Shown: one piece after another, positions 8,416-16,498 of the stretch
How positions within the stretch are numbered: the stretch's first letter is position 1
Layout: every line of letters begins with the position of its first letter
From: Gemmobacter fulvus
Lineage (GTDB): Bacteria; Pseudomonadota; Alphaproteobacteria; Rhodobacterales; Rhodobacteraceae
Direction: 5' to 3'
Length of the DNA: 64,000 nt
NCBI RefSeq assembly: GCF_018798885.1
Contig: NZ_CP076362.1
Coordinates: 310,001 to 374,000 of the forward strand
Made by a program: the position numbers and the translations under genes
Notes under the pieces: generated by a model
What the model was told of the DNA's origin: nothing
Databases searched by the model: none
The model's input: only the letters and a program-made list of their open reading frames with translations

Positions 8416-9219
8416 TCAGCCCACCACAGCCACGACCAGATCCATCAACCCCCGGCGGGTGTCGGCATCATCGGTCAGCGGTTCGATCATCGCGGCGCGG
8501 ATGGCGCGGTTCATATCCATCCCCCCCGCGATCAACGTGGCGGCATAGACCACAAGGCGGGTGGAAACACCCTCCTCCAGATCCTGCCCTTTCAGGCCGC
8601 GCAGCTTGCCCGCAAGCCGCACCAGCAGCGCGACGCGATCGGGGTCCAACCCGCTTTCGCGCATCACCACCGGAATTTCATGCGCAGGCTTCGGAAAGGT
8701 GAACTCCACCGACAGAAAGCGCTGCCGGGTGGAGGGTTTCAGGGTTTTCAGGATGTTCTGATAGCCGGGGTTGTAGCTTGCCACCAGCATGAAGCCGGGC
8801 GCGGCCTGCAACTCCTCGCCGGTGCGGTCAATCGGCAGGATGCGGCGGTCGTCGGTCAGGGGGTGCAGCACCACGGCCACGTCCTTGCGCGCCTCGACCA
8901 CCTCATCCAGATAGCAGATCGCGCCCTCGCGCACCGCGCGGGTCAGCGGGCCATCGACCCAGACCGTCTCGCCGCCTTTCAGCAGATAGCGCCCGATCAG
9001 ATCGGCGGCGGAAAGGTCATCATGGCAGGCCACAGTATACAGCGGTCGTGCCAGTTGTGCGGCCATGTGGGCCACGAACCGTGTCTTGCCGCAGCCGGTC
9101 GGGCCCTTGAGCAGCAACGGCAGGCGGTTTGCATCCGCGGCGGCGAAGACTTCGCATTCATCGCCCTGCGCGAGGTAGAAAGGGGCCGGAGCCCCCCCCA
9201 GGTTCAGATTTCCATCCAT
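8416..9219 (-). CDS. norQ: NorQ, MoxR-type AAA+ ATPase for NO reductase assembly
   Basis: This 267-residue ATPase has Walker A GPTGCGKT at residues 39-46, a Walker B/sensor region (GAICYLDEVVEARKDV) and VASYNPGYQNILKTLKPSTRQRF, the CbbQ/NirQ/NorQ signature. I chose the ATG at 9219 because GGAG lies 8 nt before it and the homologous N-terminus begins there; an earlier in-frame start would overlap the norB stop. With NorD it powers metallation of NorB. Confidence 0.95.
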   Translation of the reverse strand: MDGNLNLGGAPAPFYLAQGDECEVFAAADANRLPLLLKGPTGCGKTRFVAHMAAQLARPLYTVACHDDLSAADLIGRYLLKGGETVWVDGPLTRAVREGAICYLDEVVEARKDVAVVLHPLTDDRRILPIDRTGEELQAAPGFMLVASYNPGYQNILKTLKPSTRQRFLSVEFTFPKPAHEIPVVMRESGLDPDRVALLVRLAGKLRGLKGQDLEEGVSTRLVVYAATLIAGGMDMNRAIRAAMIEPLTDDADTRRGLMDLVVAVVG

Positions 9220-9223
9220 GATG

Positions 9224-10594
9224 TTACTCCGCTGCATGTTTCACAACCGGGCCGGGCGCGATCATTTCGCGGCGCGGCACCAGCAGGGCATAGATCAGGA
9301 TGTAGGTGCCGATCACCACCGCCACGCCCGCGCCCAGCCGCATCCAGAAGAACAGCGCGATCTGGTCCTGCACCTCCATGTAATACTGGCCCATGACACG
9401 TTGCAGATGGGTCTGGATCGTGCCCGCAAAGGTCAGCACGAAGGTCATGAACACCATGCCAGCCGACATCAGCCAGAAGGCCGCCATGTTCAGCACCTGA
9501 TTATAGGGATCCCGCTGGCGCAGGATCGGCAGCGCATAGGTGAAGAGCGCGATATTGACGCAGACATAGGCCCCGTAGAAGGCGAGATGCCCGTGCGCCG
9601 CCGTCACCTGCGTGCCATGGGTGTAGAAGTTCACCCCGTGCAGCGTGTGCAGGAACCCCCAGACGCCAGCCCCGAAAAACGCCAGAACCGCGCAGCCAAG
9701 GCTCCACAAAAGCGCCGCCTTGTTCGGGTGATCGCGGCGGCCTTTCCAGACCATCACGAAGGCGAAGGCCATCATCGCGAAGAACGGCACCACCTCGAAC
9801 GAGGAAAAGATCGAACCGATCCATTGCCAGTAGGCAGGCATGCCGATCCAGAAATAATGGTGCCCGGTGCCCAGAATACCCGAGAAAAGTGCGGTGGCGA
9901 CAATGACATAGAGCCATTTTTCGACCACTTCCCGATCCACCCCCGTCAGCTTCAGCATCAGAAAGCCGAGGATCGAGGCCATGATCAGCTCCCACACGCC
10001 TTCGACCCACAGGTGAACCACGTTCCACCAGTATTGCTTGTCGAGCGCCAGATTGTCGGGGTTGTAGAAGGAGAAAAGGAACAGCAGCGCCAGCCCCCAG
10101 AGCCCGATCAGCAGGATCGAGGAAATGACCGTCTTGCGGCCTTTGGCGACCGTCATGGTGACGTTCCACAGAAAGATGAGCGCGGCCACAACGATGCCGA
10201 CCTTGACCCAGCGGGGCTGTTCAAGAAACTCGCGCCCCTCGCGGCCCAGCAGGAAATGCCCCTCGAACAGGTTGAAGAGATAGGTGAACACCACCCCCGC
10301 CGTGCCAAGCACCAGAATGGCCAGCTGGATATAGGCGGCCTTGATCGAATGGATCTCGCGTTCGGCCTCCTCGGGGATCAGGAAATAAGCCGCGCCGAAG
10401 AACCCGGTCAGCAGCCAGACGATCAGCGAGTTGGTATGCAGCATCCGTGCCACCGAAAAGGGCAGCACCTCGGCCATAAAATTCGGCTGGACATAGATAT
10501 AGCCCAGCACGACGCCCATCGACACCTGAACGGCGAAAAGGGCCAGCGCGACCAGGATATAGGCCAGCGCGATATTTTGGGATTTGTATTTCAT
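9224..10594 (-). CDS. norB: Nitric oxide reductase large subunit
   Basis: This 456-residue integral membrane protein is the catalytic subunit that reduces two NO to N2O. It has about twelve transmembrane helices and the heme-copper-oxidase ligand pattern: a heme b His in ARMLHTNSLIVW (His53), the metal-site His and conserved Glu in VVHLWVEGVWELI, the His-His pair in GTGHHYFWIGMPAYWQW, and the late GVNFYTHGTQVTAAHGHLAFYG block holding further heme ligands. Length and layout match cNOR NorB. It follows norC by 15 bp. Confidence 0.97.
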   Translation of the reverse strand: MKYKSQNIALAYILVALALFAVQVSMGVVLGYIYVQPNFMAEVLPFSVARMLHTNSLIVWLLTGFFGAAYFLIPEEAEREIHSIKAAYIQLAILVLGTAGVVFTYLFNLFEGHFLLGREGREFLEQPRWVKVGIVVAALIFLWNVTMTVAKGRKTVISSILLIGLWGLALLFLFSFYNPDNLALDKQYWWNVVHLWVEGVWELIMASILGFLMLKLTGVDREVVEKWLYVIVATALFSGILGTGHHYFWIGMPAYWQWIGSIFSSFEVVPFFAMMAFAFVMVWKGRRDHPNKAALLWSLGCAVLAFFGAGVWGFLHTLHGVNFYTHGTQVTAAHGHLAFYGAYVCVNIALFTYALPILRQRDPYNQVLNMAAFWLMSAGMVFMTFVLTFAGTIQTHLQRVMGQYYMEVQDQIALFFWMRLGAGVAVVIGTYILIYALLVPRREMIAPGPVVKHAAE

Positions 10595-10609
10595 GGTTTT
10601 CTTCCCCGC

Positions 10610-11062
10610 TCAGCCGGCATCATTGGGCGGCCAGCCCTGGGTGTTGATCTTTCCGGTCCAGATCAGAAAATCGGACAGGTTTCGGATATCTTCGTCGGTC
10701 AGATGGAACTGCGGCATCTGGCGGCGGCCCTCGATCCCCGACGGCTGTGCCTCCATCCAGCCTTTCAGCGTCTCGAACGCGGCTTCGGGATCATCCGCGA
10801 CGCCCCAGCGGGTCATGACATTACCAACCTCGGGGGCGAAATACGCGCCTTCTCCCAGGATCGAATGGCAATTCACGCAGGCTTTCTTTTCCCAGATATG
10901 CTTGCCGCGTGCGACGGATTCCGTGATCCCGGCGTGATCGGTCGAAACATTGACGATGTACCAATGGCCATGGATGAACAGGCCGATGAATATGAGGATG
11001 AAGAACAGTGACCCGCCATAGAAGATATTCCGGGCCATGCTCTTCGTCAGGACTTCGCGCAT
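10610..11062 (-). CDS. norC: Nitric oxide reductase cytochrome c subunit
   Basis: This 150-residue subunit has one N-terminal membrane anchor (NIFYGGSLFFILIFIGLFIHG) and one heme c site, Cys62-Val-Asn-Cys65-His66, with Met116 in RRQMPQFH as the likely distal ligand. NorC accepts electrons from cytochrome c or pseudoazurin and passes them to NorB. It is the first gene of the leftward norCBQDEF operon. An Fnr/Nnr-type palindrome is centred 70 bp before its ATG. Confidence 0.96.
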   Translation of the reverse strand: MREVLTKSMARNIFYGGSLFFILIFIGLFIHGHWYIVNVSTDHAGITESVARGKHIWEKKACVNCHSILGEGAYFAPEVGNVMTRWGVADDPEAAFETLKGWMEAQPSGIEGRRQMPQFHLTDEDIRNLSDFLIWTGKINTQGWPPNDAG

Positions 11063-11125
11063 GGCGAGGGTCTCCCGGAGCTGTTGGCGATGGCTCCGGC
11101 TTGCGCCTCTGAGACGAGTCTCTCC

Positions 11126-11139
11126 TTAACAAAAGTCAA
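11126..11139. promoter_or_regulatory. Fnr/Nnr-type palindrome between norC and a divergent small gene
   Basis: The plus-strand sequence TTAACAAAAGTCAA reads TTGACTTTTGTTAA on the norC strand and fits the Fnr-family pattern TTGAC-N4-GTTAA. Its centre is 70 bp before the norC ATG and about 67 bp before the divergent ATG at 11199, so it is well placed to control both directions. Confidence 0.7.
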
Positions 11140-11198
11140 GGATATGGGATTTTGTGCATGCCAGAACGGGCCAGAGCCGGAAATGTTCAGCAGAGGTC

Positions 11199-11453
11199 AT
11201 GATGAAACCGCAGATATGTCAGAGATCGGCGCCGGGCTGGAGCGTCTGGAAACTCGCGGTGGTGCTGTATGTGTTTGCGGCGGCGGCGGTGGCCATCAAT
11301 CTCTTCATGCTGGGCCTGCTGATGCAGGCCGTCGGCTTCAGCGCGCTGTCGCCGGTAACGGCGCTGCTGGCGGCAGGGCCGCTCGGCATCCCCGCCGCAT
11401 GGGCAGCGGGACGGTGGGCACGGCATTTGCTGGATGAGGCCAGCGCGGGTTGA
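11199..11453 (+). CDS. Small two-helix membrane protein divergent to norC
   Basis: This 84-residue protein starts at either of two adjacent ATGs (11199 or 11202), preceded by AGAGG. It has two hydrophobic segments (VWKLAVVLYVFAAAAVAINLF and ALSPVTALLAAGPLGIPAAWAAG) and a short charged tail (RWARHLLDEASAG). I do not recognise a family. Sharing an Fnr/Nnr-type box with norC makes a role in NO reduction or its assembly plausible, but that is inference from context only. Codon pattern and the ribosome-binding site favour a real gene. Confidence 0.6.
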   Translation: MMKPQICQRSAPGWSVWKLAVVLYVFAAAAVAINLFMLGLLMQAVGFSALSPVTALLAAGPLGIPAAWAAGRWARHLLDEASAG

Positions 11454-11591
11454 GCCTCGGGGAAGCGGTCCGTGCGTCACGACATTCAGCGCGGCGGGTC
11501 GTCCGTCGCCATGGTGACGCGCGGCATCCGATGCCCCTGCCCGCTTCCACCGCCGGTGAGGAACAGCCCTGAAAATACAGAGAGAGCTGCT

Positions 11592-12527
11592 TCAGCGTTT
11601 CAGCGACTGCAACAGATGCTCGACAAAGCGCGCGACCGCAGGGCGCTGCAAGGCGGCGGTCTGGCAGCGCACGAAGTTGCCCCGGCCTGCGGTAATCTGG
11701 GCCGGGTGGGCCAGAACCAATCGACCATCCGCCAGATGGGCGTTCACCATGTGCTGCCATCCCAGCATCACGCCTTCGCCTGCCAAGGCGGCTTCGATCA
11801 GCAGGGCCACCTTGTTGCTCGAAAGGCTGGACGGGCCGCGTTCCCAACGCGTGCCCTGCGCGCGGAACCATTCTTCCCAGCCCAGCGGTTGCCAGCCTAT
11901 CGCATCCGCGCTCCAGTGCCGTTCGTGCAAATGCAGAAGATTGGCGTGGTTCAGGCTGGCGGCCTCCTCGAAAGGGCCGTGGCTTGCCAGATAGGCGGGG
12001 GCGCAGACGGGTTGCGCGACTTCGGGGAACAGGTAGTGCAACTCCTCGCCGACTTCGCTGCGTTCGTTGCCACACAGAAGCGACAGGTCCACGCCCGAAT
12101 AATTGCGCATCGTGTCATCTTCATCCGAGGCGAGGATGACAAAACCGACGGTCGGATGATCTGCGCGAAAGCGGTTGATCAACGGCTTCAGCCAATAGGC
12201 GGCCATCCCGTTGGTGGCCGATATGGTCACGGTTTCCGGCTGGGTTTCCGGTTGCAACATGCCCAAACCGGCACTGATGGCGTCCAGCCCCGCCGCCACC
12301 GCGCCGAACAGGTTACGGCCTGCGGCTGTCAGCTCCAGCGCGTTGTGCTTGCGGATGAAAAGATCAACCTCCAGCGCCTTTTCCAGCAGACGGATCTGCT
12401 GGCTGACAGCCCCTTGGGTGATGTTCAGCTCTTTCGCCGCAAGGGTAAACGACAGGTGTTTGGCGGCAACCTCGAACGTGGCCAGGGCACCCAGAGAGGG
12501 AAGATGTCTGCGGCGCACTGGTCTCAT
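11592..12527 (-). CDS. LysR family regulator (GcvA-like)
   Basis: This 311-residue LysR-type regulator has an N-terminal winged helix (LPSLGALATFEVAAKHLSFT, then AAKELNITQGAVSQQIRLLE) and a type-2 periplasmic-binding-like effector domain. The N-terminal pattern resembles GcvA-like regulators of amino-acid or opine catabolism. The ATG at 12527 sits one base after the stop of the flavoprotein gene, so it is the last gene of the aldehyde dehydrogenase/DapA/flavoprotein group. That order is unusual, since LysR regulators are usually divergent; it may be autoregulated with the operon. Confidence 0.88.
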   Translation of the reverse strand: MRPVRRRHLPSLGALATFEVAAKHLSFTLAAKELNITQGAVSQQIRLLEKALEVDLFIRKHNALELTAAGRNLFGAVAAGLDAISAGLGMLQPETQPETVTISATNGMAAYWLKPLINRFRADHPTVGFVILASDEDDTMRNYSGVDLSLLCGNERSEVGEELHYLFPEVAQPVCAPAYLASHGPFEEAASLNHANLLHLHERHWSADAIGWQPLGWEEWFRAQGTRWERGPSSLSSNKVALLIEAALAGEGVMLGWQHMVNAHLADGRLVLAHPAQITAGRGNFVRCQTAALQRPAVARFVEHLLQSLKR

Positions 12528-12528
12528 G

Positions 12529-13875
12529 TCATTCGGCCCTTGCCTGCCATTCCTTGACACGAAGATAGGCATTTGCGCCGATGGTGTCGAAGGGATGTGG
12601 CGGCAGGCGGCTGGGTTCGGCCTGTGCGGTGAAAAACCGGGTGATGTCGCTGGTCTGCCCCATCGCCAGTTCCGCAGCGCCAATGCCCGTCAGGGTGCCG
12701 CGTGTGGTGCCAAGGCCGTTCTGCACACAGGCCGAGTAGAGGCCGGGTTCCAGTTCACGCATGACCGAAACCGCGTTTTTCGACAGGCAAAGATGGCCGG
12801 ACCACGCATATTCAAACGCCAGATGCCGCAGAGCGGGAAAGCGGGCGTCAAACTTTGCCCGCATCCGGGCGGTCACGCGGGCCAGATCGGTGGCGCTGGT
12901 CTGCATCTTCGGGCGGTAATAGCCTCCCTGCCGGATCACGATCCGGTTGCCGCCCTGCGCGCTGGAAATCCGCCGGACCGTGCATCCCATCGGATCCGAT
13001 GGGGTCAGACCCCAGGTGTCCTGCCCGCCCAACATGCGCAGATCGTCGGCCCCGAGGGTTTCGGTCATGCAGGCATTCAGCATGATGTGCATCAGCCGCC
13101 CGGATTTGAACCCGAAGCTTTCCAGATGGCCATTGTTGGCCAGAATGACTTTGGCGGCCCGCAAGCGTCCCTGTGCCGTGGCCAGCACCCAGCCAGCGCG
13201 GGTGCTCTCGAACCCGGTGACGGGCGAGGCCTCGAAGATCCGCGTGCCCTGTACCTCAAGCCCTGAGACAAGGCCCCGGATATAGGCTGCTGGCTGGATC
13301 ATCGCCGTGCCGGGGGTATGAAGCCCCGCCCTGTAATAGCCCGAGCCTGTCACCTGCCGCATTGCCTGTGCATCCAGCATTTCATGCGGTTCGCCCAAGG
13401 CGGTCAGATGTGCAGCGTAAGAGCGGTTCGCCGCCTCACCGACCTGGGATCCCGCACCGTTGATTTTGCCCGATCTTTGGAACGTGCCGGCAGACAGATC
13501 ATAGTCAGAACAGACTGTTTCTGCAAAATCAATGGCATGGCGGTTCAGGCGGGTCAGTGTGCGGTCTTGCGTGGCCCCCGCTCCGGCATAGTCGGCGCTG
13601 GTCAATTCATGCGGCAGGTCAATCATGAAACCGGAATTGCGGCCTGCGCTGCCTGCGGCCACCCGCCCCGCATCAACCACTGCCACCGCCAGCGAGGGGT
13701 CAAGCTGCAGCAGCCGCCGGGCGGCAGAAAGGCCTGCGAACCCGGCGCCGACGATAGCGATGTCGCAGGTCTGCTCACCCGTCAGCGTGGCGCGCGCCGC
13801 AGCCGGTGGCAGGATCGCGTTCCATCCCGCGGGGCCAGTATGAACCGGCAGGCGTGACACTTTGCGCAAGCTCAT
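12529..13875 (-). CDS. FAD-dependent amine/amino-acid oxidoreductase (DAO superfamily, PuuB/OrdL-like)
   Basis: This 448-residue flavoprotein has a dinucleotide-binding motif CDIAIVGAGFAGLSAARRL near residue 40, followed by the AGRVAAGSAGRNSGFMID segment typical of OrdL/PuuB-type DAO proteins. Such enzymes oxidise secondary or glutamylated amines to an aldehyde plus amine, or D-amino acids to imines. The neighbouring aldehyde dehydrogenase, read just upstream with an 8-bp gap, would take the aldehyde. I chose the ATG at 13875 because GAGGT precedes it; an in-frame GTG lies 12 nt earlier. Substrate unknown. Confidence 0.88.
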   Translation of the reverse strand: MSLRKVSRLPVHTGPAGWNAILPPAAARATLTGEQTCDIAIVGAGFAGLSAARRLLQLDPSLAVAVVDAGRVAAGSAGRNSGFMIDLPHELTSADYAGAGATQDRTLTRLNRHAIDFAETVCSDYDLSAGTFQRSGKINGAGSQVGEAANRSYAAHLTALGEPHEMLDAQAMRQVTGSGYYRAGLHTPGTAMIQPAAYIRGLVSGLEVQGTRIFEASPVTGFESTRAGWVLATAQGRLRAAKVILANNGHLESFGFKSGRLMHIMLNACMTETLGADDLRMLGGQDTWGLTPSDPMGCTVRRISSAQGGNRIVIRQGGYYRPKMQTSATDLARVTARMRAKFDARFPALRHLAFEYAWSGHLCLSKNAVSVMRELEPGLYSACVQNGLGTTRGTLTGIGAAELAMGQTSDITRFFTAQAEPSRLPPHPFDTIGANAYLRVKEWQARAE

Positions 13876-13883
13876 GTGATACC

Positions 13884-15386
13884 TCACTCAATCGCGGTGT
13901 CAGCGGTATCGCTCAGATCCACCCAGATGGTTTTCAGCTGCGTATACTGATCATGGGCATGGATGGCATTGTCGCGCCCGCCAAATCCCGACTGTTTGTA
14001 GCCGCCGAAGGGGGTCGTGATGTCCCCCTCGCCAAAGCTGTTCACCGTCACCGTGCCCGCCCGCAGCATCCGCGCCCCGCGCAAGGCCCGTTTGCCATTC
14101 GCGGTGAAGATACTGGCGGCAAGGCCGTAGGTCGTGTCATTCGCCACGGCAATCGCCTCTTCAAAGCTGCCCACCGGGATCACCGTCAAAATCGGGCCGA
14201 AGATTTCTTCGCTGGCGAGCGTCGAGCCATGGCTGGCCTCGACCACCGTCGGTTCGATGAAGCCCTCGGCAACCACCTTGCCGCCGATCACCACCGTCTC
14301 TTTCGCCGCCACCTTCAGATAACCCAAAACCTTGGTGAAATGCGCCCTGGAAATGAGCGCGCCGACCCGCACCTCCGGATTCAGCGGATCCCCAACCACC
14401 CATTCACGAAGATGCTCTGCAACCTTTGCCAGCAAGCGGTCCTTCACCCCGTGCTGCACGATCAGGCGCGATGCGGCGGAGCAGTTCTGCCCCATGTTCC
14501 AGAACGCCCCGTTGACCACATGCGCCGCCACTGCGTCCAGATCTTCGGCGTCATCCAGCACGATGCAGGGGTTCTTGCCGCCGAGTTCCAGCACGATTTC
14601 CTTGAGGTTGCTGTCGGCGGAATAGTGCAGGAATTTTCGCCCCGTCACGGTGGAGCCGGTGAACGACACCATATCCACATCCGCGTGCCGTCCCAGCGCT
14701 TCGCCCACGTCACCGCCGCCGGTCACGATGTTCAGCACCCCCCGTGGCAGACCCGCATCGGCGGCCAGCTCGGCCAGCCGCAACGCGGTCAGGCTGGTTT
14801 CGGCCGCAGGCTTCACCACCACCGAACAGCCCGCCGCCAGCGCCGGGCCGATCTTCCATGCCAGCATCAGCAAGGGGAAGTTCCAGGGCAGCACCAGCCC
14901 CACCACCCCCACGGGTTCACGCAGGATCATGGCGATGTGGTCGGTGGATGCCGGGGACACCTGATCGTAGATCTTGTCGATCAATTCGCCATGCCATTTG
15001 AGGACATGGATCGATTCCGGGATATCGACGTTTTCGCAATCATAGATCGTCTTGCCGCTGTCGAGGCTTTCCATCACCGCCAATTCGCGCGCATTGCGGT
15101 CCATAAGGTTGGCAAGGCGCACCAACACCTCTTTGCGCGCGCCGGGATGCAGGCGTGACCAACGGCCATCCTCAAACGCCGCACGGGCCTTGGTAACAGC
15201 CAGATCCACATCGGTGGCATCGCAGGCAGCAACCGTGCCCAGAACGGCGCCTGTTGCCGGGTTGTTCGTCTCGAATGTCTTGCCGGAACGCGCCGGGCGA
15301 GAACTGCCGTCGATCCAGGCGTTCTGCGGCAGATCCAAAGCGGCAGCAACGGCGCGGTATTCCTCATGGGTCAGAAGGTCAGTCAT
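13884..15386 (-). CDS. NAD(P)-dependent aldehyde dehydrogenase (PuuC-like)
   Basis: This 500-residue enzyme has the complete ALDH layout: the VLPWNFPLLMLAWKIGPALA coenzyme segment, FTGSTVTGR, catalytic Glu in LELGGKNP and catalytic Cys in NMGQNCSAASRL near residue 300, with EEIFGPILTV and PFGGYKQSGFGG near the end. Best resemblance is to gamma-glutamyl-gamma-aminobutyraldehyde or betaine-aldehyde type enzymes. It is placed between a DapA-family lyase and an amine-oxidising flavoprotein with gaps of 3 and 8 bp, so it probably oxidises the aldehyde made by one of them. Confidence 0.92.
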   Translation of the reverse strand: MTDLLTHEEYRAVAAALDLPQNAWIDGSSRPARSGKTFETNNPATGAVLGTVAACDATDVDLAVTKARAAFEDGRWSRLHPGARKEVLVRLANLMDRNARELAVMESLDSGKTIYDCENVDIPESIHVLKWHGELIDKIYDQVSPASTDHIAMILREPVGVVGLVLPWNFPLLMLAWKIGPALAAGCSVVVKPAAETSLTALRLAELAADAGLPRGVLNIVTGGGDVGEALGRHADVDMVSFTGSTVTGRKFLHYSADSNLKEIVLELGGKNPCIVLDDAEDLDAVAAHVVNGAFWNMGQNCSAASRLIVQHGVKDRLLAKVAEHLREWVVGDPLNPEVRVGALISRAHFTKVLGYLKVAAKETVVIGGKVVAEGFIEPTVVEASHGSTLASEEIFGPILTVIPVGSFEEAIAVANDTTYGLAASIFTANGKRALRGARMLRAGTVTVNSFGEGDITTPFGGYKQSGFGGRDNAIHAHDQYTQLKTIWVDLSDTADTAIE

Positions 15387-15389
15387 GGC

Positions 15390-16307
15390 TCAGTTCCCCT
15401 GCATGATGGCGGCAACGGTGGTCTTCAGGGTGCGGATCACCTGTTCCAACTCGCGCTTTTCTTCCTTGTTCAGTCCCTTCAGCGGCGGGCGCATCGGCCC
15501 CGCCGAAATGCCGGAAACCTCGACCCCATGCTTGATGCACTGGATGAACTTGCCCCCCTGTTCCAGCACAGCCATCAGCGGCAGCATGGCCGACATGATC
15601 CGCCGCCCTTTGGCAAAATCACCCTTGATCACGCAGGTGTCGTAAAGGGCAATGTGTTCTTCGGGCAGGAAGTTCGAGCCGCCGCAGATCCAGCTTTGCG
15701 CACCCCAGGCAAAGAATTCCAGCGCCTGATCGTCCATGCCACAGGACATCTGGATATGCGGATAGTCGCGGGCCAGCAGATGCACCCGGTTGATATCGCC
15801 CGAGCTTTCCTTGATCCCGATCACGTTCTTGCTGCGCCCGACACGGTCGAGGAATTCGCGCCCCATCTCTACGCTCATCCGGCCGGGATAGTTGTAAAGG
15901 ATGATCGGCAGATCTGCGGCACGATCAATGGCCAGGGCATTCAACGCATTTTCGCGCTCGGTCGGGACAGAATAGGGGGGCGTCCCAAGCAGGATGCCAT
16001 CGGCACCCATATCCCGCGCGCCCTGTGCCAATGCGATGGAATCCGGCGTCCGCATTGCGCCAGTGCCGATGATCACAGGAATGCGCCCCTTGACCTGTTC
16101 GACGATGAACCGCGCGATCTGCAGGCGTTCTTCAACCGTTTCGGCATAGTTTTCGCCGGTGGATCCGCCCGAGATCAGGCCATGCACCCCAGCCGAGATC
16201 AGCCGTTCGATCAGCGCCGCCAGAGAATCGAAATTGATCCTGTCATCGGCGAAAAACGGCGTGATGAGCGGGGTGTATATCCCCTGCAACTTGAACCGGA
16301 CAGTCAT
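15390..16307 (-). CDS. DapA/dihydrodipicolinate synthase family lyase or deaminase
   Basis: This 305-residue TIM-barrel protein keeps the family catalytic core: GGSTGE around Thr50, Tyr138 in ILYNYPGRM and the Schiff-base Lys166 in IGIKESSGD. Members cleave or condense 2-oxo acids, or deaminate cyclic imines, as in hydroxyproline breakdown. Being in an operon with an aldehyde dehydrogenase and a flavoprotein oxidase argues for a catabolic role rather than lysine synthesis. No proline epimerase gene is visible nearby, so hydroxyproline is only one option. Confidence 0.88.
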   Translation of the reverse strand: MTVRFKLQGIYTPLITPFFADDRINFDSLAALIERLISAGVHGLISGGSTGENYAETVEERLQIARFIVEQVKGRIPVIIGTGAMRTPDSIALAQGARDMGADGILLGTPPYSVPTERENALNALAIDRAADLPIILYNYPGRMSVEMGREFLDRVGRSKNVIGIKESSGDINRVHLLARDYPHIQMSCGMDDQALEFFAWGAQSWICGGSNFLPEEHIALYDTCVIKGDFAKGRRIMSAMLPLMAVLEQGGKFIQCIKHGVEVSGISAGPMRPPLKGLNKEEKRELEQVIRTLKTTVAAIMQGN

Positions 16308-16498
16308 GCGCGCCCTTCCTTGCGATTATCGGACAATACGCCAGCAAAGGGGCGTCGCCGATCAGGTTCAGGCTCCTGCGCCTGCCCCTGTTCGATAGAA
16401 GAGTTCGCAACCGGCACGCAAAGGAGAATGTCCTGCGGCTTGGCATGAGCGCAACTAATGCAAGGGGGGCCAACGGCACCAAGATCGGCGCGCGCGAC

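Noticed and set aside
9218-11011. 597-codon plus-strand reading frame across norB and norC
   Set aside because: Antisense to two certain genes; composition full of His, Gln and Arg with no recognisable motif.
12211-13266. Plus-strand frame opposite the LysR and flavoprotein genes
   Set aside because: It spans the junction of two real minus-strand genes and has no coherent protein features.
13806-15158. 450-codon plus-strand frame opposite the aldehyde dehydrogenase
   Set aside because: Antisense shadow without motif; the opposite strand has all catalytic residues of an ALDH.
11592-16307. Assignment of the DapA/ALDH/oxidase set as a hydroxyproline operon
   Set aside because: No epimerase is visible and the oxidase looks PuuB/OrdL-like; kept as one hypothesis only.
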